Shown: positions 1 to 10,127 of the stretch, one piece after another
Layout: each line of letters starts with the position of its first letter
Position numbering within the stretch: position 1 is the first letter of the stretch
Assembly: GCA_030123585.1 (NCBI GenBank)
Contig: CP126120.1
Span: 2,915,001 to 2,979,000 of the forward strand
Direction of reading: 5' to 3'
Source: Rhodanobacteraceae bacterium
GTDB lineage: Bacteria; Pseudomonadota; Gammaproteobacteria; Xanthomonadales; Rhodanobacteraceae
Length of the DNA: 64,000 nucleotides
Notes under the pieces: generated by a model
The model's database searches: none
What the model was told of the DNA's origin: nothing
What the model saw: only the letters and a program-made list of their open reading frames with translations
Made by a program: the position numbers and the translations under genes

Positions 1-1979
1 CGAGGCGAACGTTTCGCCGGGCCGCGTAAGCACCGGACAACCGGCCCAGATCGCGTCGGACGCGGTGGTGTGCGCGTTGTAGGGATGGGTGTCGAGGAAC
101 AGGTCGGCCAGCCGGTAGCGCGCGAGGTGCTGCAGGTGCGGCAGCGAGGGCGAGAACACCAGCCACTTCGGATCGATGCCGTGCTTGCGGGCGGCGTCGC
201 GCAGGCGCGCATCGGCATCGCGGCCTGCGCTCAGCAGCCACAGCACGCTGCCGGGTGTCTCGCGCAGCACCGCGCACATGCGCGCAAAACTCGCTGCGTT
301 GAGCTTCCACGCATTGTTGAAACTCGCGAACACCACGGCGTCGGGGGGCAGTCCGAACGAAGCGCGCGGCGGCGCGTCGAACAGCAGGCGGGTGGTGTCG
401 GAAGGCTGGTAGCAGCGCGGCAGCCACGCCACCGCCTCGGAATAGAACCGGCGCGACGACTCCGGAATGATGAAGCGGTCGGCGACGATGTAATCCATGT
501 ACGGTGCGCCCGAGCTGCCGGGGTACGCCAGCCAGTTGACCTGCACCGGTGCGGGCTTGAGCGCGAACACGCCGGGTACCGCGCCCGCACACCAGCCGTC
601 CACGTCGACCAGGATGTCGATGCGGGTCTGGTGGATGCGTTGCGCCAGATCGGGCACGGGCAGCGCGTCGGTTTCGTGGAACCCGTGCGCGGCGGCGCGC
701 AAGCGTTCCCGGATCGGACTGCCGGGATCGGACGTGGTGGCGAACAGGTTCACTTCGAGGCCGTCCAGCTTGCCGAGTTCCTCGAAGAACGCCGCGGTCA
801 GCAGCGCGGTCGCATGCGGGACACCTGCTCGCGCGCCGAATCCTGCCGACACGAACCCGACCCTGAGCGGCGTGCTGTCCGCGCGCGGCGGATGCTGGAA
901 ACGCAAGCGTCCCTGCAGCGGTTGCTGCGCGCGCACCACCCGCGCGGCCCGCATCTGCGCGCACACCAGTTGCTCGGCGGGCGTCGCGTCTTCGGCGAGG
1001 AACGCGAACGGATCGATGTCGCCGTTGCCTTCGCCGCGCACCACGCGCGCGCGCTGGCGCGCGCTCAACGGCGCGGCGCCGGCCCAGTCGTACAGCCGCC
1101 GCAGCACGAACAGCAACTGGCTTTCCGCGAGCTGCAGTTCCGGGTCGAGCTGCAGCGCGCGGCGGTAGAACGCTGCGGCATCGGCGTAGCGGCACTGCTC
1201 GTCCGCCATCAGGCCGGCCTGGTAGGGAAACTCCGCGGCGCCGGGCGCCAGCCGCGCGCCCGCGAGGTAGGCCGCTTCGGCGCCGGCGAAGTCGCGCCGC
1301 GCGCTCAGGACGTTGCCGAGCAGCAGCCACGCCTGCGGGTGCGGCTGGCGGTCCAGCATCGCGCGCAGCCGTTGTTCGGCGTCGTCGAGCATGCCGAGCG
1401 CGAGTTCCACCGCGGCGAGGTTGAGGGTGGCGCCGGGATGATCGGGCACGGCCTCCAGCGCGGCGAGGTATTCGTCGCGGGCGCGCGCATCGTCGCCGAT
1501 GCTGCGCAGCGCGTTGGCGAGGTTGTTGTGCACGCCGGCGTCGCCGGGACGTTCGCGCACGACTTGCTGGAGGATCCCGATCGCCGCGTCCGATTCGCCG
1601 CACGCCATCAGCGCGGCGGCGTGGTTGCAGCGCGCGAGGTATTCGCCAGGGGCGAGGCGCACGGCTTCCTGCAGGGTGGCGCGCGCTTCCTCGGGCCGGC
1701 CCAGCATCAGCAGCGCGATGCCGTGCATGCGCGCGGCTTCGGCGACGCCCGGGCAGGCGCTGCGCAGGTCGCGCGCCAGCGGCTCGGCGGCCGCCGCGTC
1801 GCCGCGTTCCAGCAGTTCCGCGATTTGCGCGAAGCGCGTCTCGAGCACGGCCGGAATGATATTGGGTTGCGGTGCTGCCGGGGGAACGGGTGCGGCCGGC
1901 ACGGGCGGCGCGGCGGCGGGCCCGACCTTGCCGAGGATGCGGGCGAGCCTGGCGTCGAGGTCGTCGGGTCCGGGCGCGT

Positions 1980-1983
<4 letters not shown>
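1..1983 (-). CDS. TPR / O-GlcNAc transferase-like (SPINDLY family) protein, C-terminus outside window
   Basis: The 661 visible codons start at an ATG that overlaps the prfA stop as ATGA, so translation is probably coupled. Residues 1-30 are Ala/Pro-rich. Roughly residues 35-340 are TPR-like helical repeats with Leu/Ala/Gly/Tyr spacing. From about residue 370 the sequence matches the catalytic half of bacterial OGT/SPINDLY proteins: [26 protein letters not shown], the [18 protein letters not shown] segment, and [18 protein letters not shown] followed by WAGCPVLT. The family transfers a sugar (GlcNAc or fucose in known members) from a nucleotide sugar to protein Ser/Thr; bacterial members often act on flagellins, adhesins or glycoproteins. 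There is no signal peptide, so it should be cytoplasmic. The acceptor cannot be read from the sequence. The reading frame is open to base 1. In many gammaproteobacteria prmC (hemK) occupies this slot after prfA. Confidence 0.9.
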
Positions 1984-3058
<1,075 letters not shown>

Positions 3059-3062
<4 letters not shown>

Positions 3063-4321
3063 GCGTCGTGCCTGCCCGCGTCGAACAGCCGCGTGGCCGC
3101 GTCGAGCAACGCCTGATCGCCTTGTTCGGCGGCTTCGCGCAGACGCACGCTCGGCGTGTGCAGCAGCTTGCCGGTGAGGGTGTTGGCGAGGTAGGCCAAC
3201 GCCTCGTCGGGATCGCGTCCGTGCGCGAGCATCTCCTTCGCGCGCGCCAGCACCTCGTCGCGCTGGCTCTCGGCGCTGGCGCGGTAGGCGCGCAGCGGGC
3301 GGTCGAATTCCGCGGCGCGCCGCCACGCAAGGTAACGCTCGACCTGCAGGTCGATGATCGCCTCGGCTTCGCGTACCGACGCTTCGCGCGAGCGGCGGCC
3401 GCTTTCCATGGTCTGCTGCAGGTCGTCGAGGGTGTACAGGAACACGTCCGGCATGCCGGCCACCGCGGGCTCGATGTCGCGCGGCACCGCGAGGTCGATC
3501 AGCAGCATCGGGCGGCGGCGGCGGCGGCGCAACGCCTCGCCCAGCATCAACGCGCCGAGGATCGGCTCGCGGCTGGCGGTGGCCGAGATCACGATGTCGG
3601 CTTCGGCGAGGTGCTTGTCCAGATCCGCCAGCGCGATCGCGTAGCCGCCGACCGGGTTCACCAGCGCCTGCGCGGTGTCGATGGTGCGGTTGGCCACGAT
3701 CAGGCGACCGACGCCGCGCTCGATGAGGTGCCGCACCGCGAGCTCGATGGTTTCGCCGGCGCCGATCAGCAGCACGCAGGACTCGCGCAGTTCGGCGAAG
3801 GCCTGTTCGATCAGGCGCACCGCGGTGAAGGCGACCGAAACCGGCCCGGTGCCGATCTGCGTTTCGGTGCGCACGCGCTTGGCGACCGCGAAGGCGTTCT
3901 GCAACAGGCGGTCCATCGGCGCGTGCAAGGTGTTGGCCGAACGCGCCGCGCGCCAGGCGTCCTTCACCTGGCCGAGGATCTGCGGTTCGCCCAGCACCAT
4001 CGATTCGAGGCCGGTCGCGACCCGGAACACGTGCCGAACGGCGTCGCCGTCGGTGTGCCGGTACAGGAACTCGTCGAGCCTTCCGGGGGTCATTTGATTG
4101 TGCGCGTGCAGCCACGCCTCGGGCGCGCGCTCGGCGCCCTCGCGAACGCTGCAATACAGTTCGGTGCGGTTGCAGGTCGACAGGATCATCGCTTCATCCA
4201 CGCCGGGCTGCGACGCCAGGTCCGCCAGCGCGGGCAGCGTGGCCTCCGCGTCGATGGCCACCCGTTCGCGCAGCGCGACCGGTGCGGTGAGGTGATTGAG
4301 GCCGAGTGCGATCAGCGGCAT
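3059..4321 (-). CDS. hemA: Glutamyl-tRNA reductase
   Basis: A 420-residue enzyme that reduces glutamyl-tRNA(Glu) to glutamate-1-semialdehyde with NADPH, the first committed step of C5-pathway haem synthesis. The N-terminus [10 protein letters not shown] is typical. The catalytic cysteine is Cys50 in STCNRTELY, the NADPH-binding [13 protein letters not shown] follows, and the C-terminal dimerisation helices are complete. A longer open frame exists upstream, but residues before MPLIALG have no family resemblance, so the ATG at 4321 is chosen. It is divergent from the TPR-lipoprotein/lolB pair, with about 200 bp between them that carries family C repeats. Divergent hemA/lolB is the standard gammaproteobacterial arrangement. 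Confidence 0.97.
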
Positions 4322-4428
4322 GGGAACGGAACAGGCTAAGCTGTCGCCTTGCGACAAGACGATGAGGACCGGATTTCCGGTGCTGAGTGTGCGGACCCAA
4401 CCCGACGAGTTCAACCATTTCAGGAAGC

Positions 4429-4526
4429 CGGATCCCGGCCCGCCGCACGCCCATGCGCTGGCCGGGATGAAGCAGGCCGAACTGGATCCCGGCTTACCGC
4501 ACATCCGTGGGCTGGCCGGGATGAAG
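4429..4526. repeat. Two direct copies of a family C palindromic repeat
   Basis: Two related units, about 4429-4472 and 4493-4526, share the pattern GGATCCCGGC ... CCGCAC ... GCTGGCCGGGATGAAG. The GGATCCCGG and CCGGGAT ends form inverted arms. The second unit contains the ATG used as the start of the TPR lipoprotein gene. Related arms occur at 9214, 12794 and 32322. Confidence 0.75.
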
Positions 4527-6248
4527 CCGTCCTGCCTTCATTTTAGCGCGTTTGCCGCATTGCTCGCTGCGGCGGTGCTGGCAGCGGGCTGCGCGCAACT
4601 GCCCGCGCGCAGCGCTTCGCAGGCCGCCGCGCAACAGCCGCTGGCACGGCTGGACGTGCCGACGGACAACGCCAACAGCAAGGTGTCGGCGCTATTGATC
4701 GCGGCCGGCTTCGCGCTGCAGGACAACGACACCGCGAAGGCCGCGGCGGACTATGCCGAGGCTGCGCGCATCTCGCGCGATCCCGCCGTCGCCGAACGCG
4801 CGCTGCAGTTGGCGCTGGCGATGCGCGATGCCGATCGTGCCGAAGCCATGCTGGCGCGCTGGCAGGCGCTGGGCGCGCAGCCGGACGAACTTGCGGGCGC
4901 ACGTGGGCAACTCGCGCTGCTGCGCGGCGATCGCGCCGGGGCCGAACAGCAGTTCGGCATCCTGGTCGCGTCGGGCCGGGTCGAGGATTGGAAGACCTTC
5001 GCCGCCGACCTGTTGTCCGCGCGCGACAGCGCGCTGGCGGGGCGGGTGCTGGAAGCCGTCGCCACCAGCGACCGCCTGCCCGCGGACGAGAGTGTCTGGA
5101 TCGCGTTGAGCCAGTTGGGCGAACATCTCGGCCGGCATGCGTTTGCGCGCAAGCTCGCGGACGCGGCGGTGTCGCACTTCGACGGCGCGACCAGCATCCG
5201 CTGGGCCGCCAGCCTCAGGCTGGACGCGGGCGACCGCGCCGGCGCGCAAGCGTTGTACGCCAAGGGCATGCAGGCGCACCCCCGCGACACCGGGCTACGG
5301 CTGGGTTACGCCTCGCTGCTGGGCGACCAGGGCAAGTACGGCGAAGCGCTGAAGGTGCTGGCCGAAGGCCCGCAGACTTCGGCGACCTGGGCGGCGCGGG
5401 TGGCGTTCGCGGCGCGCGCCAGGGACGACGCTGCGCTGCGCGGGTTGTACGCGCAACTGCAGCGCGCGCCGGAGGCGCAACGCGCGGACAATGTGTTCCT
5501 GTTGGGTCAACTGGCCGAATTGCTGAAACACGACAAGCAGGCACTGGCGTGGTACGCCAAGGTCGATCCCGACAGCCAGCACGGTTTCGATGCGCAGATC
5601 CGCAGCGCGGTGCTGCTGGACAAGACCGGGCGGTCCGAACAGGCGCACGCGCTGGCCGCGCAACTGCAGCAGGATTACGCCGACGATCCCGACAACCTGC
5701 GCACCGCCTACGAACTGGACGCCCAGTTGTATTCGCAGCACGGCGAGCACGCCAAGGCCATCGCGGCCTACGACCGCGGCCTCGCGGCGCTGCCGGACGA
5801 TCCGATACTGATCTACGACCGCGGCATCGAACGCGCCAACGCCGGCAGCACCGATGCCGCGCTCTCGGATTTCCGCAAGGTGCTGGAACTGAATCCCGGC
5901 AACGTCGACGCGATGAACGCGCTGGGCTTCACCCTCGCGGACGCCGACCGCGACCTGCCCGAAGCCACCGAACTGTTGCGCAAGGCGCTGGCGGCGAAAC
6001 CCGACGCGGCCGCGATCATGGATTCGTGGGGCTGGCTGCAATACCGGCTGGGCCACCTCGATGAGGCCGAAACGTACCTGAAGCGCGCCTGGGGCAAGCA
6101 GCAGGATCCGGACATCGGCGTGCACCTGGGCGAAGTGCTGTGGAAGCTGGGGCAGCATCGCGACGCGCGCGAAGTGTTCGCGAAGGTGCGCAAGATCGAT
6201 CCGCGCAATACGTCGTTGCGGAGCGCGGAGCGGAGACTGCGTCCGTGA
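4521..6248 (+). CDS. TPR-repeat lipoprotein upstream of lolB
   Basis: A 575-residue protein. The N-terminus is a lipoprotein signal (MKPSCLHFSAFAALL... with lipobox LAAGC, acylated Cys24). The rest is a long series of TPR-like repeats, clearest near the C-terminus (DPILIYDRGIERANAGSTD, NPGNVDAMNALGFTLADADR, DSWGWLQYRLGHLDEAETY). Proteins of this build commonly precede lolB in xanthomonads and pseudomonads and are thought to be periplasm-facing scaffolds; no catalytic motif is visible. The reading frame is open further upstream (to 4296) through repeat DNA, but those residues look like translated repeat and lack a signal sequence, so the Met giving the lipobox is preferred. It overlaps lolB by 4 bases (GTGA). 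Confidence 0.88.
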   Translation: MKPSCLHFSAFAALLAAAVLAAGCAQLPARSASQAAAQQPLARLDVPTDNANSKVSALLIAAGFALQDNDTAKAAADYAEAARISRDPAVAERALQLALAMRDADRAEAMLARWQALGAQPDELAGARGQLALLRGDRAGAEQQFGILVASGRVEDWKTFAADLLSARDSALAGRVLEAVATSDRLPADESVWIALSQLGEHLGRHAFARKLADAAVSHFDGATSIRWAASLRLDAGDRAGAQALYAKGMQAHPRDTGLRLGYASLLGDQGKYGEALKVLAEGPQTSATWAARVAFAARARDDAALRGLYAQLQRAPEAQRADNVFLLGQLAELLKHDKQALAWYAKVDPDSQHGFDAQIRSAVLLDKTGRSEQAHALAAQLQQDYADDPDNLRTAYELDAQLYSQHGEHAKAIAAYDRGLAALPDDPILIYDRGIERANAGSTDAALSDFRKVLELNPGNVDAMNALGFTLADADRDLPEATELLRKALAAKPDAAAIMDSWGWLQYRLGHLDEAETYLKRAWGKQQDPDIGVHLGEVLWKLGQHRDAREVFAKVRKIDPRNTSLRSAERRLRP

Positions 6249-6868
6249 GGCGGTTCGCGTGGTTCGCGATCGCCGCATCGTTCGCCGGCCTGTTGCTGGC
6301 GGCGTGCGCGCCGGTGCCGGTGCGCCAGGCGGGCACCACGAAACAACTCGCGGCGCAGGCGGTGCGCGAACAGACTTTGGGCGCGCAACAAAACTGGGGC
6401 ATCGACGGACGCTTCGCAGCTTCGGACGGCCGGCACGGCGGCAGCGGCAGCCTCGAATGGCAGCAGACCGGCCAGCGGTACCGTTTCGTCCTGCGCGCGC
6501 CGATCACCGGCAAGAGCGTGCAACTGGACGGCGGCCCGGATGGCGCGGTGCTGACCGGGGCCGGCAAGGTTCCGGTAGCCGGGCGCGATGCGGGCGAAGT
6601 CCTGAACGAGGAATTCGGCTGGGACGTGCCGGTCACCGACCTCGCGTGGTGGGTGCGCGGCCTGCGTGCGCCCGGGCGGCCTGCGATCCTCACCTTCGGC
6701 GCCAACGGCCTGCCGGCCACCTTGGACCAGGACGGCTGGCACGTCGATTACCGCGAATGGTATTCGGAGCGCAATCCGCCGCTGCCGCGCAAGGTCTATG
6801 CCAGCCGTGATCCGTACACGGTGCGGGTACTGATCGAAACCTGGGATGCCGCGCTGCCGCTGCAGTAG
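6245..6868 (+). CDS. lolB: Outer-membrane lipoprotein receptor LolB
   Basis: A 207-residue lipoprotein: GTG start, hydrophobic signal, lipobox LAAC with Cys21. The mature part has the LolB pattern (QNWGIDGRFAASDGRHGGSGSLEW, FVLRAPITGKSVQLDG, DLAWWVRG, YREW). LolB accepts lipoproteins from LolA and inserts them into the inner leaflet of the outer membrane. The GTG overlaps the TGA of the upstream TPR lipoprotein. In most relatives ispE follows, but here the gene is followed by 355 bp of non-coding DNA and tRNA-Gln. Confidence 0.95.
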   Translation: MRRFAWFAIAASFAGLLLAACAPVPVRQAGTTKQLAAQAVREQTLGAQQNWGIDGRFAASDGRHGGSGSLEWQQTGQRYRFVLRAPITGKSVQLDGGPDGAVLTGAGKVPVAGRDAGEVLNEEFGWDVPVTDLAWWVRGLRAPGRPAILTFGANGLPATLDQDGWHVDYREWYSERNPPLPRKVYASRDPYTVRVLIETWDAALPLQ

Positions 6869-6915
6869 CCGGTTCCGCGCCTATTCGCGCGCCGTGCGGT
6901 ATCCAAGCGCCTGAA

Positions 6916-6944
6916 TTGACACGAATTGCCCGGCCCGCGACAAT
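6916..6944 (+). promoter_or_regulatory. Sigma-70 promoter for tRNA-Gln / prs
   Basis: TTGACA (6916-6921), a 17-base spacer and GACAAT (6939-6944). The -35 is perfect and the -10 matches 4 of 6. The promoter of the tRNA-Tyr operon at 26066 has the same layout and the same GACAATAC -10 region, which supports both. The predicted start lies about 270 bases before tRNA-Gln. Confidence 0.75.
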
Positions 6945-7185
6945 ACACGGCTTTTCTCGGCGGCCCTTGTCGGTGCGGCTCGGCCGCGGTCGCGTTGTTG
7001 CGGAAACGCGAGTGGATGCGAGTGCGGCACACGGATGTGCCGCCGCGGAAGCGCGAAGCGCTGACGCGCGCAAACGTGACGCAGCTTGGCTGCAGCGCAG
7101 GCGGGCAGTCCCATGGCGGGATACCGATACAGGGATGTATCGGCGCGAAGCGGGAGCGAGTCCGAATTCACTTCGGGTTCGCGAC

Positions 7186-7216
7186 GCGAAGGTTGGGCAG
7201 GAGCCCAATCCTTCGC
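7186..7216 (+). other. Hairpin just upstream of tRNA-Gln
   Basis: GCGAAGGTTGGGC, loop AGGA, then GCCCAATCCTTCGC form a 13-bp stem with one bulged base. It lies in the transcribed leader and ends 7 bases before the mature 5' end of the tRNA. It could be a processing signal. No U-run follows, so it is not a terminator. Confidence 0.55.
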
Positions 7217-7223
7217 TACAAAA

Positions 7224-7298
7224 TGGGGCGTCGCCAAGTGGTAAGGCACCGGGTTTTGATCCCGGCATTCGCAGGTTCGAATCCTGCCGCCCCAGCCA
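7224..7298 (+). tRNA. tRNA-Gln (TTG anticodon)
   Basis: A 75-base tRNA with the CCA end encoded. The acceptor stem TGGGGCG pairs with CGCCCCA. The anticodon arm CCGGG-TTTTGAT-CCCGG gives anticodon TTG. The T-arm is GCAGG-TTCGAAT-CCTGC. It lies directly before prs, the usual place in this lineage. Confidence 0.97.
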
Positions 7299-7328
7299 CT
7301 CCAGCGTTGCAGTGACAAGGTCGGGAAC

Positions 7329-8288
7329 ATGCACAACTCATCCAGCCTGATGTTGTTCAGCGGCAATGCCAACCGCAAGCTGGCGGAGGATGTCGCGCAC
7401 CAGCTCGGCGAACCGCTGGGCAAGGCCGTGGTCGGCAAGTTTTCCGACGGCGAAGTGCAGGTCGAGATCGACGAGAACGTCCGCAACCAGGACGTGTTCG
7501 TGATGCAATCCACCTGCGCGCCCAGCGCGGAGAACCTGATGGAACTGCTGGTGCTGGTGGACGCGCTGAAGCGCGCCTCGGCGGACAGCGTCACCGCGGT
7601 GATCCCGTACTTCGGCTACGCGCGCCAGGATCGGCGGCTGCGCGCGGCGCGGGTGCCGATCACGGCGAAGGTGGCCGCGAAACTGATCGACGCGGTGGGC
7701 ACCGACCGGGTGCTGACGGTGGACATCCACGCCGACCAGATCCAGGGTTTCTTCGACATTCCGCTGGACAACGTGTATGCCTCGCCGGTGCTGCTGGCCG
7801 ACATCTGGCGCAAGCACGGCACCGACGGCGTGGTGGTGGTGAGCCCCGACGTCGGCGGCGTGGTGCGCGCGCGCGCGGTGGCGAAGCGGCTGGACGACGC
7901 CGACCTCGCGATCATCGACAAGCGCCGTCCGCGCCCGAACGAGGCGACCGTGATGAACATCATCGGCGATGTCGCGGGCAAGACCTGCGTGCTGGTCGAT
8001 GACATCGTCGATACCGCCGGCACCTTGTGCGCGGCAGCCAGGGCCCTGAAGGACCGCGGCGCCAACAAGGTGGTCGCGTACTGCACCCACGCGGTGCTGT
8101 CCGGGCCGGCGGTCGGCAACATCGAAAAATCGCAGATGGACGAATTGGTGGTCACCGACACCATCCCGCTGAGCGCCGCGGGCGCCGCGTGCACAAAGAT
8201 CCGCCAGTTGTCGGTGGCGCAGCTTCTGGCCGAAACCGTGCGCCGGATGGCGTATGGCGAATCGGTGAGTTCGTTGTACGTGGATTGA
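7329..8288 (+). CDS. prs: Ribose-phosphate pyrophosphokinase
   Basis: A 319-residue protein that makes PRPP from ribose-5-phosphate and ATP for nucleotide, His and Trp synthesis. Visible motifs are the N-terminal [15 protein letters not shown], the ATP-binding [10 protein letters not shown], the metal/substrate segment [17 protein letters not shown], the [16 protein letters not shown] segment and the PRPP loop [13 protein letters not shown]. Length and motifs match class I enzymes. It follows tRNA-Gln by 30 bases and precedes rplY, with a family A repeat between. Confidence 0.98.
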   Translation: MHNSSSLMLFSGNANRKLAEDVAHQLGEPLGKAVVGKFSDGEVQVEIDENVRNQDVFVMQSTCAPSAENLMELLVLVDALKRASADSVTAVIPYFGYARQDRRLRAARVPITAKVAAKLIDAVGTDRVLTVDIHADQIQGFFDIPLDNVYASPVLLADIWRKHGTDGVVVVSPDVGGVVRARAVAKRLDDADLAIIDKRRPRPNEATVMNIIGDVAGKTCVLVDDIVDTAGTLCAAARALKDRGANKVVAYCTHAVLSGPAVGNIEKSQMDELVVTDTIPLSAAGAACTKIRQLSVAQLLAETVRRMAYGESVSSLYVD

Positions 8289-8292
8289 AACC

Positions 8293-8385
8293 GGGAATCG
8301 GGAATGGAGAATCGGGAATCGTAAAAGCAACGGCACGCGACGCTCTGGCTCTTCCGATTTCCCATTCCCGATTCTCGATTCACGA
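8293..8385. repeat. Family A palindromic repeat, copy 1
   Basis: The left arm is built of 7-base units (GGGAATC / GGGAATG / GAGAATC), the core is GTAAAAGCAACGGCACGC...CTCTTCC, and the right arm is complementary (GATTTCCCATTCCCGATTC). It would fold into a ~25-bp stem in the prs-rplY transcript. Confidence 0.85.
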
Positions 8386-8460
8386 ACAACGGCTTCCCTG
8401 GTCGCGGGGAAGTCTTTTCTCCGCCGCGAGGCGGAATCATGCAACCAAAGGTAGAAAACA

Positions 8461-9189
8461 ATGGCAACCATCCATGAAATCATGGCCGAACGCCGTGCCG
8501 ACCAGGGCAAAGGTGCGAGCCGCCGCCTGCGTCGCGCCGGCAAGGTTCCCGCCGTCGTCTACGGCGCGAATGCGCCCGCGGAAAACATCCAGTTCGATCA
8601 CCTGAAGCTCTCGCTGGCCGCGCGCAACGAGTGGTTCACTTCGGCGATCCTCGACCTGCTAGTCGAAGGCAAGCGCCAGAAGGTGCTGCTGCGCGACGTG
8701 CAGAAGCATCCGGTCAAGCCGCAGTTGCTGCACCTGGACTTCCTGCGCGTGGACGAAAACAAGGCGATCCGCGTGTCCGTGCCGATCCGCTTCCTCAACC
8801 AGGAAAAGTCGCCGGCGGCCAAAACGTCGGGTGTGGTCATTTCGCACAACCAGACCCAAGTCGAGATTTCGTGCCTGCCGAAGGATCTGCCCGAGCACAT
8901 CGACCTCGACCTCGCCGAACTCAAGCTCGGCGACGTGGTGCACATGTCCGAGCTGAAGCTTCCGGCCGGCGTGGAGATTCCCGAACTCAAGCTGGGCAAG
9001 GAATACGACCACACCGTCGTGTCCGCGCAGGCCGTGCGCGAGGAAGTCGAGGAGGCTCCGGCCGAGGCTGCCGCAGTCGAAGGCGCGCCGGCCGAAGGCG
9101 CCGCTGCTCCCGCCACGGCTGGCGATGCCGCCAAGGCTGCAGCGCCCGCCGCCGCGACAGGCGACAAGAAGCCGGCCGAGAAGAAGTAA
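8461..9189 (+). CDS. rplY: 50S ribosomal protein L25 / general stress protein Ctc
   Basis: A 242-residue member of the long, two-domain (Ctc/TL5) form of L25, which binds 5S rRNA. The N-terminal domain (about 1-95: RRLRRAGKVPAVVYG..., KVLLRDVQKHPVKPQLLHLDF) contacts 5S rRNA. The second beta domain runs to about residue 190. A low-complexity Ala/Pro/Glu tail (~45 residues, ending in DKKPAEKK) is longer than usual. Order prs-rplY-pth-ychF is conserved in gammaproteobacteria. Confidence 0.97.
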   Translation: MATIHEIMAERRADQGKGASRRLRRAGKVPAVVYGANAPAENIQFDHLKLSLAARNEWFTSAILDLLVEGKRQKVLLRDVQKHPVKPQLLHLDFLRVDENKAIRVSVPIRFLNQEKSPAAKTSGVVISHNQTQVEISCLPKDLPEHIDLDLAELKLGDVVHMSELKLPAGVEIPELKLGKEYDHTVVSAQAVREEVEEAPAEAAAVEGAPAEGAAAPATAGDAAKAAAPAAATGDKKPAEKK

Positions 9190-9213
9190 GGGGGCTTACG
9201 CGAACACCCCTGT

Positions 9214-9307
9214 CGTCATTCCGGACGCCGCGCAAGCGGCGATCCGGAATCTGTTCTTGCAGTGATATGAAGAGCAAGATGGATTCCGGCTTTCGCCGGA
9301 ATGACGA
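9214..9307. repeat. Family C palindromic repeat
   Basis: CGTCATTCCGGA...GATCCGGAATC, a spacer, then GGATTCCGGCTTTCGCCGGAATGACGA. It is two linked palindromes with outer ends CGTCATTCC and GGAATGACG, a REP-like element. Similar copies lie at 12794 and 32322. Confidence 0.8.
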
Positions 9308-9403
9308 TTTGTTGCTCGCACCGCTTGGCAGCGCACCTGTTCCCACATGCCCGGAATCCGACTCCGTTTCATTCAATGGCGATGTCGCGTGCAGCGCGAC
9401 GAT

Positions 9404-9446
9404 CACTCCCCCTCTCCCGTTTGCGGGAGAGGGCAAGGGGTGAGGG
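9404..9446. repeat. Family F palindromic repeat (CCCTCTCCC type)
   Basis: CACTCCCCCTCTCCCG followed by CGGGAGAGGGCAAGGGGTG forms a long stem. A larger relative lies at 30747-30895 after rplA. Confidence 0.75.
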
Positions 9447-9461
9447 CTTGGTGGAATTGAC

Positions 9462-10067
9462 GTGGCCGGAATTCGACTGATTGCGGGGCTCGGAAATCCC
9501 GGCCCCGAATACCTGCGCAACCGCCACAACGCCGGTTTCTGGTTCGTGGACGCGCTTGCTTCCGACGCGGGTGAACGCTTCGGCCGCGAGCACCGCGTGC
9601 ATGGCGACGCCTGCCGGGTCGCGATCGGCGGCGAGCCGGTGCGGATCATCAAGCCCGGCACTTTCATGAACGAGAGCGGCCGTGCGATCGTCGCCGCGCT
9701 CAACTACTGGAAGCTCGCGCCGGAACAACTGCTGGTGGTGCATGACGATCTCGACTTGCCGCCCGGCACCGCGCGCCTGAAGTTCGACGGAGGGCACGGC
9801 GGCCAGAACGGCATCCGCGACATCATCGCGCAGTTGGGTCACGGCAGGTTCCATCGGTTGCGCATCGGCATCGGCCATCCGGGCGACCGCAATCGCGTCA
9901 CGCCGTGGGTGCTGGGCAATCCTTCCGCAGTCGATGAAGAACTGATGCTGGACGCGATCGCGCGCGCGCTTGACCTGCTTCCGTTGCTGGTTGCGGGCGA
10001 GTTCAACGAGGCGACGAAGCGGTTGCATACGAACGGGAACGGGGAATCGGGAATCGGGAATCGTTGA
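9462..10067 (+). CDS. pth: Peptidyl-tRNA hydrolase
   Basis: A 201-residue enzyme that frees tRNA from drop-off peptidyl-tRNA. The start is GTG. Conserved features are GLGNPGPEYLRNRHNAGFW with catalytic His22, the KPGTFMNESG segment, VVHDDLDLPPG, and GGHGGQNGIRDI. The last ~11 residues (NGNGESGIGNR) are encoded by the left arm of a family A repeat, and the stop lies in the repeat too. The native C-terminus appears to have been replaced or extended by the repeat. Confidence 0.97.
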   Translation: MAGIRLIAGLGNPGPEYLRNRHNAGFWFVDALASDAGERFGREHRVHGDACRVAIGGEPVRIIKPGTFMNESGRAIVAALNYWKLAPEQLLVVHDDLDLPPGTARLKFDGGHGGQNGIRDIIAQLGHGRFHRLRIGIGHPGDRNRVTPWVLGNPSAVDEELMLDAIARALDLLPLLVAGEFNEATKRLHTNGNGESGIGNR

Positions 10068-10118
10068 TACGTTTGCCGGCCTGCTCTTTCGATTCCCGAT
10101 TCTCCATTCACGATTCAC
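10040..10118. repeat. Family A palindromic repeat, copy 2
   Basis: The left arm is three GGGAATC units and the right arm is GATTCCCGATTCTCCATTC followed by ACGATTCAC. The left arm is inside the pth reading frame and supplies its final codons and stop. Confidence 0.85.
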
Positions 10119-10127
10119 GGAGCTTCA

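Larger units (their letters stand above)
6869..7223. other. Non-coding stretch between lolB and tRNA-Gln
   Basis: No coding sequence is supported here. It holds a strong promoter (6916-6944) and several hairpins: CCGATAC/GTATCGG at 7124-7143, and a 13-bp stem with one bulge at 7186-7216, ending 7 bases before the tRNA. Translating the open frames gives Arg/Ala-rich shadow peptides with no GHMP-kinase motif, so this is not an ispE remnant that can be recognised. Confidence 0.7.

Noticed and set aside
6916..7350. Open frames between lolB and prs as a small gene or ispE remnant
   Set aside because: No GHMP-kinase motif or ribosome-binding site is seen, and the frames run through tRNA-Gln. They are chance frames over a promoter and leader.
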